A stretch of 64,000 bases of DNA from CALBPI01 sp045110335 (GTDB lineage: Bacteria; Pseudomonadota; Gammaproteobacteria; Steroidobacterales; Woeseiaceae): assembly GCA_045110335.1 (NCBI GenBank), contig JBGCGB010000013.1, positions 73,167-137,166 of the forward strand, in the 5' to 3' direction. Position 1 is the stretch's first letter. Each line of letters begins with the position of its first letter. The position numbers and the translations under genes are program-made. The notes below the pieces were generated by a model. It ran no database searches. It was given only the letters and a program-made list of their open reading frames with translations, and had not been told where the DNA came from. Below, one piece after another: positions 1 to 8,106 of the stretch.

Positions 1-402
1 TGTTTGGTTTAGCACAGCCTTGTCAAAAGGACGGACATCGTTAATCAAGCCAAATCGAAGCTCACCCCGAAAGCCGGTTCTTATCGGTATGTTTGCATGC
101 CATGGAACCAGTGCCGCCTTCGCTGAACGCGGCAAGACAATTGCCCGAGCGTAACCGTTCTTACGCAGTTCATGCCCTAAACGCCGACGCTTGCCAAAAC
201 CGAACTCGCCATGCGCGACATCCAGTGCAACGCCTGTCCTGACCTCCGGCATACGCGCCAGTACCGGCAAAGACCAGGCCGGTGCCACAACATCGATTGC
301 TTGATCTGGGTCTTGTTGCTTTAGCCGCCGAAACAACGACTGCGCCATCACCATGTCACCTACCCACGACGGGCCGACAACCAGTACGGGCAGCTTGCTC
401 AC
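1..402 (-). CDS. waaF: ADP-heptose:LPS heptosyltransferase II (partial, C-terminus outside window)
   Basis: The first 134 codons on the minus strand read as the N-terminus of a glycosyltransferase family 9 enzyme: LPVLVVGPSWVGDMVMAQSL, then SLPVLARMPEV and a segment with RTGFRGELRFGLIND. This is the usual opening of WaaF, which adds the second L-glycero-D-manno-heptose to the inner core of lipopolysaccharide at the cytoplasmic face of the inner membrane. The start is GTG at 402 and overlaps the hldD stop as GTGA, so the two genes are probably translationally coupled. That fits the pathway, because HldD makes the ADP-heptose donor. The gene runs off the left edge. WaaF is preferred over WaaC because of the GPSWVGDMVM motif; this rests on family memory. 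Confidence 0.85.
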   Translation of the reverse strand, partial: MSKLPVLVVGPSWVGDMVMAQSLFRRLKQQDPDQAIDVVAPAWSLPVLARMPEVRTGVALDVAHGEFGFGKRRRLGHELRKNGYARAIVLPRSAKAALVPWHANIPIRTGFRGELRFGLINDVRPFDKAVLNQT

Positions 403-1343
403 TGCTGGTCTAGCACCTTCAGGTAATCGGAGACACCCTGCGCGACATCTTTAAATTCGCCGTCAAAACCGACAGCACGAAGCTGGCGAAGATCGGCTTC
501 TGTAAAGCTCTGGTAGGCGCCCCGAAGATGATCAGGGAATGGAATGTATTGAATCTCACCGCGACGATGAAACTCGATGACTGCTTGCGCCACCTCGTTA
601 AACGTCTGTGCGCGACCGGTACCGCAGTTAAAAACCCCGCGTACTTCGGGATGCTCAAACAGCCACAAGTTAACGGCAACGATGTCATCGACATGCACAA
701 AATCACGCTGTTGCTCGCCATCGCCGTAGCCATCCGTGCCCTCGAAGAGCTTGACGTTGCCTTGGTCGATCAATTGATTGTTCAAATGATAAGCCACGCT
801 GGCCATGCTGCCTTTGTGCTGCTCTCTAGGACCGTAAACATTGAAATAACGCAACCCAGCAACCTGCGTTCGCAAGCTGGTGGCATGTCGCCGATAGTAC
901 TGATCGAAAAGCAACTTCGAATAGCCGTAGACATTTAATGGTTTTTCGTTGGCCGGATGCTCATCAAAACGCTTGCTCGCGCCGTATACCGCGGCGGATG
1001 ATGCATAGATCATCGGCACATTACTCTGTTCGCAGAAACTCAAGACCTGCTTGGAATACTCGAAATTGTTGGCCATCATGTAGCGACCATCCCATTCGGT
1101 CGTGGTCGAGCAAGCGCCCTGATGGAACACAGCACTGACGTCGCCGAAAGCGTTGGGAGACGCTATTCGAGTCAAGAAATCCGCACGGTCAAGGTAATCG
1201 GCAATATTGAGATCGACGAGATTGGCGAACTTGTGGCCGTCCGTTAGGTCATCAACGACGATGACGGGTTCCGCCGTGCGCGCATTAATTTCAGCGACAA
1301 GGTTTGCGCCAATAAATCCCGCACCACCGGTGACCACGATCAT
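399..1343 (-). CDS. hldD: ADP-L-glycero-D-manno-heptose 6-epimerase
   Basis: This is an extended short-chain dehydrogenase of about 314 aa. It epimerises ADP-D-glycero- to ADP-L-glycero-D-manno-heptose, the last step in making the LPS-core heptose donor. The protein opens with the NAD-binding motif VTGGAGFIGANLV and carries the Tyr-x-x-x-Lys pair in NVYGYSKLLFDQYYR, then GLRYFNVYGPRE and DFVHVDDIV, as in HldD. I chose ATG at 1343, matching the usual MIIVTGGAGFIG start; an in-frame GTG at 1352 would add three residues. Its stop overlaps the waaF start. The upstream CHCC zinc-finger gene lies 37 bases away on the same strand, so the three form an LPS-core cluster. Confidence 0.93.
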   Translation of the reverse strand: MIVVTGGAGFIGANLVAEINARTAEPVIVVDDLTDGHKFANLVDLNIADYLDRADFLTRIASPNAFGDVSAVFHQGACSTTTEWDGRYMMANNFEYSKQVLSFCEQSNVPMIYASSAAVYGASKRFDEHPANEKPLNVYGYSKLLFDQYYRRHATSLRTQVAGLRYFNVYGPREQHKGSMASVAYHLNNQLIDQGNVKLFEGTDGYGDGEQQRDFVHVDDIVAVNLWLFEHPEVRGVFNCGTGRAQTFNEVAQAVIEFHRRGEIQYIPFPDHLRGAYQSFTEADLRQLRAVGFDGEFKDVAQGVSDYLKVLDQQ

Positions 1344-1380
1344 GCTGCACACCCAGTGTTCACAAATCTCCTAAAGGTCA

Positions 1381-1596
1381 TCATGCCGCGGGCTGGGCCA
1401 GTACATAGTGCGCACCGCAATAGGGACATTTCGCTTCACCGGTTGCTTCCACCGGCACGTACACACGCGGATGTGAATTCCAAAGCATCATGTCCGGCAT
1501 CGGACAAGACAACGGCAAGTCCGCTGGCGTCACCGTGTACTCGTTGTCGGCATTGGCACGCTTGGCACCGTTATTTGTTTTCGTTTCGCCAGTCAC
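1381..1596 (-). CDS. CHCC-type zinc-finger domain protein, 71 aa
   Basis: A small soluble protein with Cys (LSCPMP), His (NSHPRVYVPVE) and a C-terminal CPYCGAHYVL, the C-H-C-C zinc ligand pattern of the zf-CHCC family related to mitochondrial NDUFS6. The bacterial function is unclear; members often sit beside ilvE or waaF-type genes in gammaproteobacteria, and here the gene precedes hldD-waaF. The first 20 residues are polar and probably disordered. The length of about 70 aa is normal for the family. The family call is firm, the role is unknown. Confidence 0.8.
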   Translation of the reverse strand: MTGETKTNNGAKRANADNEYTVTPADLPLSCPMPDMMLWNSHPRVYVPVEATGEAKCPYCGAHYVLAQPAA

Positions 1597-1657
1597 AGGC
1601 TGTCCTCTTCCGAAGTTGTGTTAGCCATTATAGCAAGTTGCTCATGGCTTCCGGCAA

Positions 1658-4549
1658 TCAGCTGATCGGTGGCTCGCCAAACACGTCGCGCCATACCTCT
1701 GCGACGACTCTCGTGGCATGTTTGACCCTGTCGGGCGGGACCAACCCTTGCAAACCGTCCAATGACTGTCGGTGTGAGACTTCACGGAGTTCACGATAAG
1801 CCGATTGCAATGCATTAGCAGTATCCGTACTCAGCACATCCGCTTCCGCCAAACTGTCGAGCTGTCGAATATTATCGCTCCAGTCCAGTAATCGGGGCGC
1901 ATCGTTTGCATGCTTCAAGACCAGGTACTGCACCAGAAATTCGATATCCGCGATCCCGCCGGCCCCTTGCTTCAAATCAAATGCGCTTACTGAAGACTGT
2001 GACAAGTGGGTGCGCATCTTCTGGCGCATGGCGACAACTTGATCTCTTAGCGACTCACGATCAACGCCATTGGCAAGAATGTCGCGACGGACATCGACAA
2101 ATTTTTGCCTGACATCAGCGTCACCGGCGACGGCACGCGCACGCAGCAAAGCTTGATGCTCCCACGTCCATGCGTCCTCCCGCTGATATTTTTGAAACGC
2201 GTTGACACTGGTCACGAGAAAACCGCTCTTGCCACTAGGTCGCAATCGCGTATCGATTTCATAAAGTTGTCCATCGCCCGTTTGCACACCCAAGAAGTGC
2301 ACCAATCGCCGAGCGAGGCGCGTGACAAATCGTTGGTGATCAATCGCATTGGGGCCGCTTGTTTCGCCATCGGGCAGGTCATGCAGAAAAATGATGTCGA
2401 GATCGGACCCGTAACCTAACTCGAAACCACCCAATTTGCCGTAACCGATCACCGCAAATCCACTGGCACAGGCTTCATGACCGGCCGGATTTCCGGTGCT
2501 TTCAGTCAAGTCATCCCAAGCAATCGCCAACGCCTGCTGCAACACTATTTCGGCAACATCGCTAAGACGATCGCTAACTTTCATGATGGGCAGCAAATTC
2601 AGGCAATCGGCAACGGCGATATGAAACCAAGCTGCTTGTGCGAAACGGATCAACGCATTAACGCGTTCCTCGATATCGGCATCGGGATTTGTACGCTGTA
2701 GTTCTTGCAATCGACCCAGCAACATCTGCCGGTCTAAGGCCACACCCGATTGCCGGGTATCCAACAATTCATCGAGCAACAGGGGACGTTCGATTACCCT
2801 GTTGATCACTGACTGGCTCGCACTCGCGATGTCGGCGAGGCGGGACAATGCCGCAGGCTGCTCAGTTAGCAAGCTCAAGTAAGCGCTGCGGCGCAGTACA
2901 GCATTCGCGACTGCTAACATTCTCGCTAACACCGATTCAGTTTTGCGCTGCCGTTGATCGAGAATGTCGAGCACGCAGTCGATGTAACGTTCCAGGCGTT
3001 CCGCAGCGATGGATTCCAGCGACTGTTGACGCGCATGCTGCAAGAATTGCTCGAGCGTCATCTGCAATGCTGTCTCGTCCGGTGCGAATAGATGATTCAA
3101 CTGTTCGCTAAGCGCGGCTTCCTCCAACGAAAGCCAGCGGATCGCGGATCGCCCGGCTTCAACGGACTCGCCGGCCGGGTCAGAAATAGACAATAACGCA
3201 TCAAAAATACAGGTGACTGCATCGCGATGGCTATCCAAGGTCGATTGCAAGGCATCCCACTGTTCAAATCCCATGGCGATAGCGAGTGCCGCCCGTTGCG
3301 TCGATGCCGTGGGCAAACTGTGCGTCTGTCGGTCTTCCAAAGCTTGTAGCCGGTTTTCCAATTGCCTCAGAAAGCGGTAGCTAGCCTCTAGCGATCGACC
3401 TTCCGACTCTGTCAAACAATCTGAATCCACGCAGGCAGCGATCGCGGAGAAAAAGCGCGGCGTACGCATGACCGGTACATTGCCGCCGCGAATGAGTTGC
3501 CAAGACTGAACGATAAATTCAATTTCACGAATACCGCCCGGACCAAGCTTCAGGTGCGCCTGCATATCTTTACGGGTAACCTCGCGTGCGATCATGCCTT
3601 TCATATCGCGCAACGACATCAGAACGCCAAAGTCCAGATAACGTCGATAAACAAACGGACGCAGCACATCGCGCTCGAAAGCCAGCACTTCATCGGTCAC
3701 CTCATTGGATCGCCCAACGAAACGGGCTTTCACGAATGCATAGCGCTCCCAATCCCGCCCATGCGCCTGGAGGTAACCCTCCAAAGCAGACAACGAGACG
3801 GCCAGTGGCCCACTATCGCCGAACGGCCTCAGTCGCGTGTCGACGCGAAAGACGCGCCCCTCGGCAGTCCGACGGTCCAACAAATCGATGACGATACGCG
3901 CCTCACGGAGGCAATACTCGCTGGCCGCTAGCGGGCGTGAGCCATCACTATTGCCATCGCCGGAAAATGCAAAAACGAGATCGATGTCCGATGAGAAATT
4001 AAGCTCGCCACCACCGAGCTTACCCATGCATATGGCGTAGAGCTCACAAACGTTACCGTCTTCAGAAACGAGCTCACCGAACTTTTCTCGCATCTGATCC
4101 CGTGCGTGGTTGAGCGCAAAACGCAGCGTGGTATCTGCAAGTTCGCTCAGCTGCTGCAAACCGGCTTCCAATGACAACAAGCCGCTGCACTCCGCCCATG
4201 CAATCGCTAACATGTGTTCCCGCCGAAACCGACGCAACGCCGAAGCCGGTCCGTACGCATCGGTCAAAGCCTGCAGCGCTTGTTGCTGTATGGGCGGTAG
4301 TTCAAGGCCCGCATGCAGTTGCTGCTTTAGATAGCCGGGATCGGCCAAAATGCTCGTGCGAACGAACTCACTGACCAGAATGCCCCGCCAAACGGCTTCG
4401 ACAGACAAATGGTCAGTGGCACTAGCGAGCAAAGTCGCTGAGTCAGGGTCTGCAGACGATAGTTGATCGAAGAAGGTTGCGACAGGCGCTAGCAGCTCAG
4501 CATCGATAGCGAACTGATTCAGCAATTGTCGTTCAATTTTCGGCCACAT
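1658..4549 (-). CDS. glnE: bifunctional glutamine synthetase adenylyltransferase/adenylyl-removing enzyme
   Basis: A protein of about 963 aa (E. coli GlnE is 946). It attaches AMP to, or phosphorolytically removes AMP from, a tyrosine of glutamine synthetase in response to PII protein, tuning nitrogen assimilation. Both nucleotidyltransferase domains are visible: the N-terminal deadenylylase has GKLGGGELNFSSDIDLVFAF, and the C-terminal adenylylase has GKLGGFELGYGSDLDIIFLHD. Each is followed by a conserved RLRPxGxxGPL/GFL-type motif and a helical GlnD/PII-linked bundle. ATG at 4549 (MWPKIERQLL) is preferred over an in-frame TTG at 4567; neither has a strong ribosome-binding site. A terminator lies just upstream, so transcription probably starts between 4550 and 4580 or reads through. 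Confidence 0.95.
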   Translation of the reverse strand: MWPKIERQLLNQFAIDAELLAPVATFFDQLSSADPDSATLLASATDHLSVEAVWRGILVSEFVRTSILADPGYLKQQLHAGLELPPIQQQALQALTDAYGPASALRRFRREHMLAIAWAECSGLLSLEAGLQQLSELADTTLRFALNHARDQMREKFGELVSEDGNVCELYAICMGKLGGGELNFSSDIDLVFAFSGDGNSDGSRPLAASEYCLREARIVIDLLDRRTAEGRVFRVDTRLRPFGDSGPLAVSLSALEGYLQAHGRDWERYAFVKARFVGRSNEVTDEVLAFERDVLRPFVYRRYLDFGVLMSLRDMKGMIAREVTRKDMQAHLKLGPGGIREIEFIVQSWQLIRGGNVPVMRTPRFFSAIAACVDSDCLTESEGRSLEASYRFLRQLENRLQALEDRQTHSLPTASTQRAALAIAMGFEQWDALQSTLDSHRDAVTCIFDALLSISDPAGESVEAGRSAIRWLSLEEAALSEQLNHLFAPDETALQMTLEQFLQHARQQSLESIAAERLERYIDCVLDILDQRQRKTESVLARMLAVANAVLRRSAYLSLLTEQPAALSRLADIASASQSVINRVIERPLLLDELLDTRQSGVALDRQMLLGRLQELQRTNPDADIEERVNALIRFAQAAWFHIAVADCLNLLPIMKVSDRLSDVAEIVLQQALAIAWDDLTESTGNPAGHEACASGFAVIGYGKLGGFELGYGSDLDIIFLHDLPDGETSGPNAIDHQRFVTRLARRLVHFLGVQTGDGQLYEIDTRLRPSGKSGFLVTSVNAFQKYQREDAWTWEHQALLRARAVAGDADVRQKFVDVRRDILANGVDRESLRDQVVAMRQKMRTHLSQSSVSAFDLKQGAGGIADIEFLVQYLVLKHANDAPRLLDWSDNIRQLDSLAEADVLSTDTANALQSAYRELREVSHRQSLDGLQGLVPPDRVKHATRVVAEVWRDVFGEPPIS

Positions 4550-4580
4550 CAGTAAAGCGTAGCCCAACCGTTAACAGAAA

Positions 4581-4654
4581 CCGAAAAAAAATGCGTTATC
4601 GAGGTTCGAAAAAGGCGTGTGCTGAAGGGGTTTCTTCAAGCCTCGACAACGCAT
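4581..4654 (-). terminator. rho-independent terminator of the 43-aa membrane-protein gene
   Basis: Arms at 4591-4610 and 4635-4654 pair over 20 positions. Read on the minus strand there is one mismatch and two G-U wobbles. The loop is 24 bases. On the minus strand the hairpin is followed directly by seven T (4584-4590). It lies downstream of the small gene at 4736-4867 and upstream of glnE, so it should insulate the two. The loop is longer than in a textbook terminator, so a regulatory hairpin is also possible. Confidence 0.65.
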
Positions 4655-4735
4655 ATCCGGTTTGGCAATCATTGCCTGTTATTGTTTTAGTCGCTCCGTG
4701 ACTCTGCTACTCATCACAAGGTGCATCCCGCACCT

Positions 4736-4867
4736 CTAAATGAGCCCAACGTTCAACGCAATGACTGCAGCCAAAAAAGCGCCGTACATCGCGGTCAAAA
4801 TAACGACGGAGGCCTCAAGGTCACGGCCGGCATTGCGGCCTGTTCTATTGAAATCTAGCGTGGTCAT
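4736..4867 (-). CDS. small single-pass membrane protein, 43 aa, unknown
   Basis: This short gene reads MTTLDFNRTGRNAGRDLEAS, then VVILTAMYGAFLAAVIALNVGLI. That is a polar, mildly charged N-terminus followed by one hydrophobic helix of about 22 residues ending at the C-terminus, as expected of an N-in tail-anchored miniprotein. A ribosome-binding site AGGA lies about nine bases before the ATG. A hairpin with a T-tract follows the stop (4581-4654). The start signal, the membrane helix and a dedicated terminator together argue that it is real. It occupies the otherwise empty 400-base stretch between glnE and the flavodoxin-like gene. I recognise no family. Confidence 0.6.
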   Translation of the reverse strand: MTTLDFNRTGRNAGRDLEASVVILTAMYGAFLAAVIALNVGLI

Positions 4868-4966
4868 AGCACCCAATCCTGTGTCGTTGTAACGGCATCC
4901 CCGCCGCATACCCCCTAACTGCCGTCAGAAGGTCGACTATCCCACCCGGGTCAGAATTTTTTTGTG

Positions 4967-5422
4967 CTAGAAAATACCGGCGTCGACGCCAGCGGCAAGC
5001 GTTTGGGCGAGATCAGCAACTTTTTCTTCAAAATCAGCGTGATAGCTACCCTGGAGCACGCAGGTTTCTTGAATTGCCCGCCAACGCAAGCCCGACGTCA
5101 TCCGGGAAATCGCCGCGACGCTCCCCGCTCCGTCAATACCGGCCCGCACATAGGCGGCGAAAGGCAGCCCTTCAGTTTGATGTTCGCAGGGATAATAGAT
5201 GCGCTCGAAAAAGTCTTTCGTGAGCCCGGCGATTGAGCCGAAATTTTCGGTTGTGCCTAGCAACAAGCCATCGCAAGCGAGCACGTCGTCAACGGTTGCC
5301 GTCAAACTATCGCAACTAATGAGCGTGACATCCGGAACCTTCCGAACTGCCGCAATCGCCGTGTCGCTCAGAGTTCGTGTGTTTGATGAAGGACTGTGAT
5401 GGACGAAAAGAATCTTGGCCAT
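4967..5422 (-). CDS. flavodoxin-like / NAD(P)H-dependent FMN reductase family protein
   Basis: A 151-aa protein with the flavodoxin fold. The N-terminal AKILFVHHSPSSNTRTL is the phosphate-binding loop for FMN. The middle DGLLLGTTENFGSIAGLTKDFFERIYY matches the loop stacking on the flavin in the FMN-reductase and WrbA-like families. A later segment (PFAAYVRAGIDGAGSVAAIS) carries the third FMN-contact region. It probably transfers electrons from NAD(P)H to a quinone or other acceptor in the cytosol; the substrate cannot be read from sequence. It lies alone, 99 bases from its upstream neighbour and 55 bases upstream of the EAL-protein stop on the same strand. Confidence 0.8.
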   Translation of the reverse strand: MAKILFVHHSPSSNTRTLSDTAIAAVRKVPDVTLISCDSLTATVDDVLACDGLLLGTTENFGSIAGLTKDFFERIYYPCEHQTEGLPFAAYVRAGIDGAGSVAAISRMTSGLRWRAIQETCVLQGSYHADFEEKVADLAQTLAAGVDAGIF

Positions 5423-5477
5423 AGATACATACCATACCGAAATTCATCGGGACGCAAGTATCCGCATGACAGCGACG

Positions 5478-7361
5478 TCAAGAGATCTGTTTGCCGCGTG
5501 CTTCCAATCGATTGGTAATGTCGACGATCGATGCGCCAGCGTTGCCGGTCAGCTCATCCAATACTTGCTGCAGCGGTCTCGGACGACCCAACAGAAAGCC
5601 TTGCGCATAGTCGACGTCCAGTCTCTCAAGCCCGGTTTTGACCGCCTCGGTTTCGACAAACTCGGCAACGGTATCCAACTCCATAACGCGAGCCACTTGC
5701 GAGATCGCGGCCACCATCGACTCTGCCACCTTACTGGTCGCGAGCTCCTTAACGAAACTGCCGTCGATCTTTAATATGTCCACGGGCATGTCGCGTAGAT
5801 AGGCGAACGAACTTAGACCCGCGCCGAAGTCGTCCAGTGCAAACCGGCAACCGATACCGCGCATCGCATTCATGAATTGAATCGCTGCCTCACGATTCGC
5901 AATCGCCGCCGTCTCGGTGATCTCAAAACATAACTGCCCCGGCTGAAGCCCGCTCGACTGGACCATATCCGCAACGTATTGATGAAAGGCCGGGTCGCCG
6001 AGCGATTGGCCAGAAAGATTGATGGCAAAGGCCATGTCCGCCACGGCCAGCTCGCTATCAATCGCGTCAATTTGCTCGAAGAAGCGTTTCAAGACGAATC
6101 GATCGAGCTTGGGCATCAATTGAAACTGTTCCGCCGCCTCAAAAAACTGGTCCGGCAGCAATACCTCACCACTTTGACCTCGCATGCGCAGCAAGACTTC
6201 ATAGTGGCTAGCGAAGGCACTATTGCCGGATTTCAAGGCAACGATGGGCTGCGCATCCAATACAAACTCTTCCGCTGCAATAGCGTCTTGTAGTCTTGAA
6301 AACAACTGAAGACTGTCGACGCGACGAACGATACTCTTATCGTCTTCGTCATAAGTTGCGACCCGATCTCGACCATGGTCTTTCGCTTTGTCGCAGGCCA
6401 ATCTCGCAGCCACCAACGGACTCTCATCGTGGCCGCGGTAATCATTCAGCCCGACCAGACCGGCGCTAACCGTAATGGGAATCGATTGATCACCACGCAG
6501 ATAGACGAGCTCATGGCAACGCGTTCTCACAGACTCGGCGAATTGCATGCCTGATTCGACATCTCTAAATCGCAGTAACGCTGCGAACTTGTCGCCACTA
6601 ATTCTGCCAAGCGATGCCCCCGACGGCGCAAGCTCCTGAAAAAGTTTCGCAAATCGTACGAGGACGTCATCCCCGGCAGCGGAGTCAAACGTGTCGTTGA
6701 CCATCTGCAGTTGATCAATATCAAAATAGGCCAGGCAGTGAGCGTCCTGCCCCATCGTTAATTCCGCCGAGGAAGCCTCGAGCACCGACATGAAATCATC
6801 CCGCTTCATCAGACCGGTTAGGCCATCATAGCTTTCGTCGATCACACGTTGCGCAAGCCGCGCGACGTGCAGAATTTGTCGGTCAATCGTGTTCGCCAAA
6901 GCATGGCCATCGACCTGGCAAAAAGTCGCCAGCACGCCGTTCGCCTCATCACTCTGATCTCGAAGCGGCTGCAGCACTAGTTGATAGTCACTAGGATTGC
7001 CGCGAGCGCCGGGTGGGAGCTTTGGCAGTTGCAAAACAACAGGTCGCTCGGAGCGCGAGTATCGCGGGTACAATCGACGCATCATTTTTTCGTCCAATCG
7101 ACGACGATCGACCCCGTTCCAACTGCTGTGAGTGACGCTGATGCGGATGTTTTTGGCAGGCACCAGTAGCACGCTGTAACTCATGTTCAGGAAACGAGTC
7201 AGCTCGCCCACGAGCCGAGCCAATTTGGCTTGACCATGCGGGGCTTCATCAATTTTTTGTTCCAGTGCATAAAGCCAGTCGAGTTCGTTTCTCGCACGCT
7301 TCAGCTTTACCTGAATCTGCGAACTTTCAGACGGCGCTACCGGAAAAATGTCAGAGGTCAT
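5478..7361 (-). CDS. degenerate-GGDEF / EAL domain protein, likely c-di-GMP phosphodiesterase
   Basis: A protein of about 627 aa with no membrane segment or signal peptide. An N-terminal coiled-coil/GAF-like region (about 1-165) is followed by a GGDEF domain starting at YDGLTGLMKRDDF. Its signature is RISGDKF instead of GGDEF, so cyclase activity is unlikely. The C-terminal EAL domain has EVL in place of EAL (HYEVLLRMRG) and retains NLSGQS, CFEITETA, FALDDFGAGLSSFAYL, LKIDGSFVK and AEFVE. These supply the metal ligands and catalytic residues of an active phosphodiesterase. I infer that it degrades cyclic di-GMP, with the degenerate GGDEF perhaps acting as a GTP sensor. ATG at 7361 (MTSDIF) is taken as the start; ten more residues are possible. 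Confidence 0.88.
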   Translation of the reverse strand: MTSDIFPVAPSESSQIQVKLKRARNELDWLYALEQKIDEAPHGQAKLARLVGELTRFLNMSYSVLLVPAKNIRISVTHSSWNGVDRRRLDEKMMRRLYPRYSRSERPVVLQLPKLPPGARGNPSDYQLVLQPLRDQSDEANGVLATFCQVDGHALANTIDRQILHVARLAQRVIDESYDGLTGLMKRDDFMSVLEASSAELTMGQDAHCLAYFDIDQLQMVNDTFDSAAGDDVLVRFAKLFQELAPSGASLGRISGDKFAALLRFRDVESGMQFAESVRTRCHELVYLRGDQSIPITVSAGLVGLNDYRGHDESPLVAARLACDKAKDHGRDRVATYDEDDKSIVRRVDSLQLFSRLQDAIAAEEFVLDAQPIVALKSGNSAFASHYEVLLRMRGQSGEVLLPDQFFEAAEQFQLMPKLDRFVLKRFFEQIDAIDSELAVADMAFAINLSGQSLGDPAFHQYVADMVQSSGLQPGQLCFEITETAAIANREAAIQFMNAMRGIGCRFALDDFGAGLSSFAYLRDMPVDILKIDGSFVKELATSKVAESMVAAISQVARVMELDTVAEFVETEAVKTGLERLDVDYAQGFLLGRPRPLQQVLDELTGNAGASIVDITNRLEARGKQIS

Positions 7362-7488
7362 AATGTGCTCACCAGCGTCGGCAGCTGGCAACGATCATTG
7401 CGCCATGCGGTCCGACAAGCACAAATACTAGAAAATTTTTGTAGCGGTTACCGTGACCGGCGTCTCAACGGCCAAGATGGGCAGCAAA

Positions 7489-8106
7489 TCAGTAGATTCG
7501 GAATCCGCCGTGGCGTTTACGACTTCGACTATCGATCCACCAGAAACCGGCCGCAAAACCGATGATCAGCGCGATGAGCACTGCACCTAGCGCCATGGGC
7601 CACGGCAAGCTGAAACCATAAAGTTTCATTTTTTGTTCGAAGTCAGCATTCGCTTCGCTGACCTCTGACACACGCTCCTGCAGTCCGGTGTTTGCCGCAT
7701 TGGCCTCCTGTAAAGCGGTCTCCAGGCTATTAATGCGTTCAGCCGAGCCACTGAAATCTGCCGTCACAGCGTCGAGTTGCACTTGTGCCGCGTCTGCGCG
7801 CGTGCGCATCTCCTCTACAATCAATCGAGCTGGCTTCTCATCAACGAGATAAGCCGCTTTGACATAACCTGTTGTACCGTCGGGAAGACGAACTTGTGCA
7901 TAACTTCTGTCACGGCTAATGATCCGCATCTCCTGCCCGCTCTCGAGCGATCGGAATGCACGATCCGACGTATCTTCTGCCGCGTGCAATCCAAGCCTCA
8001 GCACGTCGGTGACATAGGCTGTCTGCTCTTGGGCGCTCGCCGGCCCACCGACCGTAATCAAGGCAGCAAGCACTATCCCAAGTGATCCAACGGTACTGTG
8101 TTTCAT
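7489..8106 (-). CDS. exported SH3-domain protein with coiled coil and C-terminal anchor (TIGR04211/YgiM-like)
   Basis: A 205-aa envelope protein. A signal peptide ends at ASAQ. A bacterial SH3 domain (about 28-95; YVTDVLRLGLHAAED and GTTGYVKAAYL) is followed by a coiled coil of about 70 residues with heptad Leu/Ala. A C-terminal membrane helix (WPMALGAVLIALIIGFAAGFWW) ends in a basic tail. This order is that of the TIGR04211 family, which includes E. coli YgiM; the role is not settled, perhaps linking to the cell wall. It overlaps the dacB stop by ATGA, so it is translationally coupled to a peptidoglycan enzyme, which supports a wall-related job. Confidence 0.85.
   Translation of the reverse strand: MKHSTVGSLGIVLAALITVGGPASAQEQTAYVTDVLRLGLHAAEDTSDRAFRSLESGQEMRIISRDRSYAQVRLPDGTTGYVKAAYLVDEKPARLIVEEMRTRADAAQVQLDAVTADFSGSAERINSLETALQEANAANTGLQERVSEVSEANADFEQKMKLYGFSLPWPMALGAVLIALIIGFAAGFWWIDSRSRKRHGGFRIY

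Noticed and set aside
528..938. 136-codon frame antisense to hldD
   Set aside because: It lies fully inside a well-supported gene on the other strand and shows no family features; a shadow frame.
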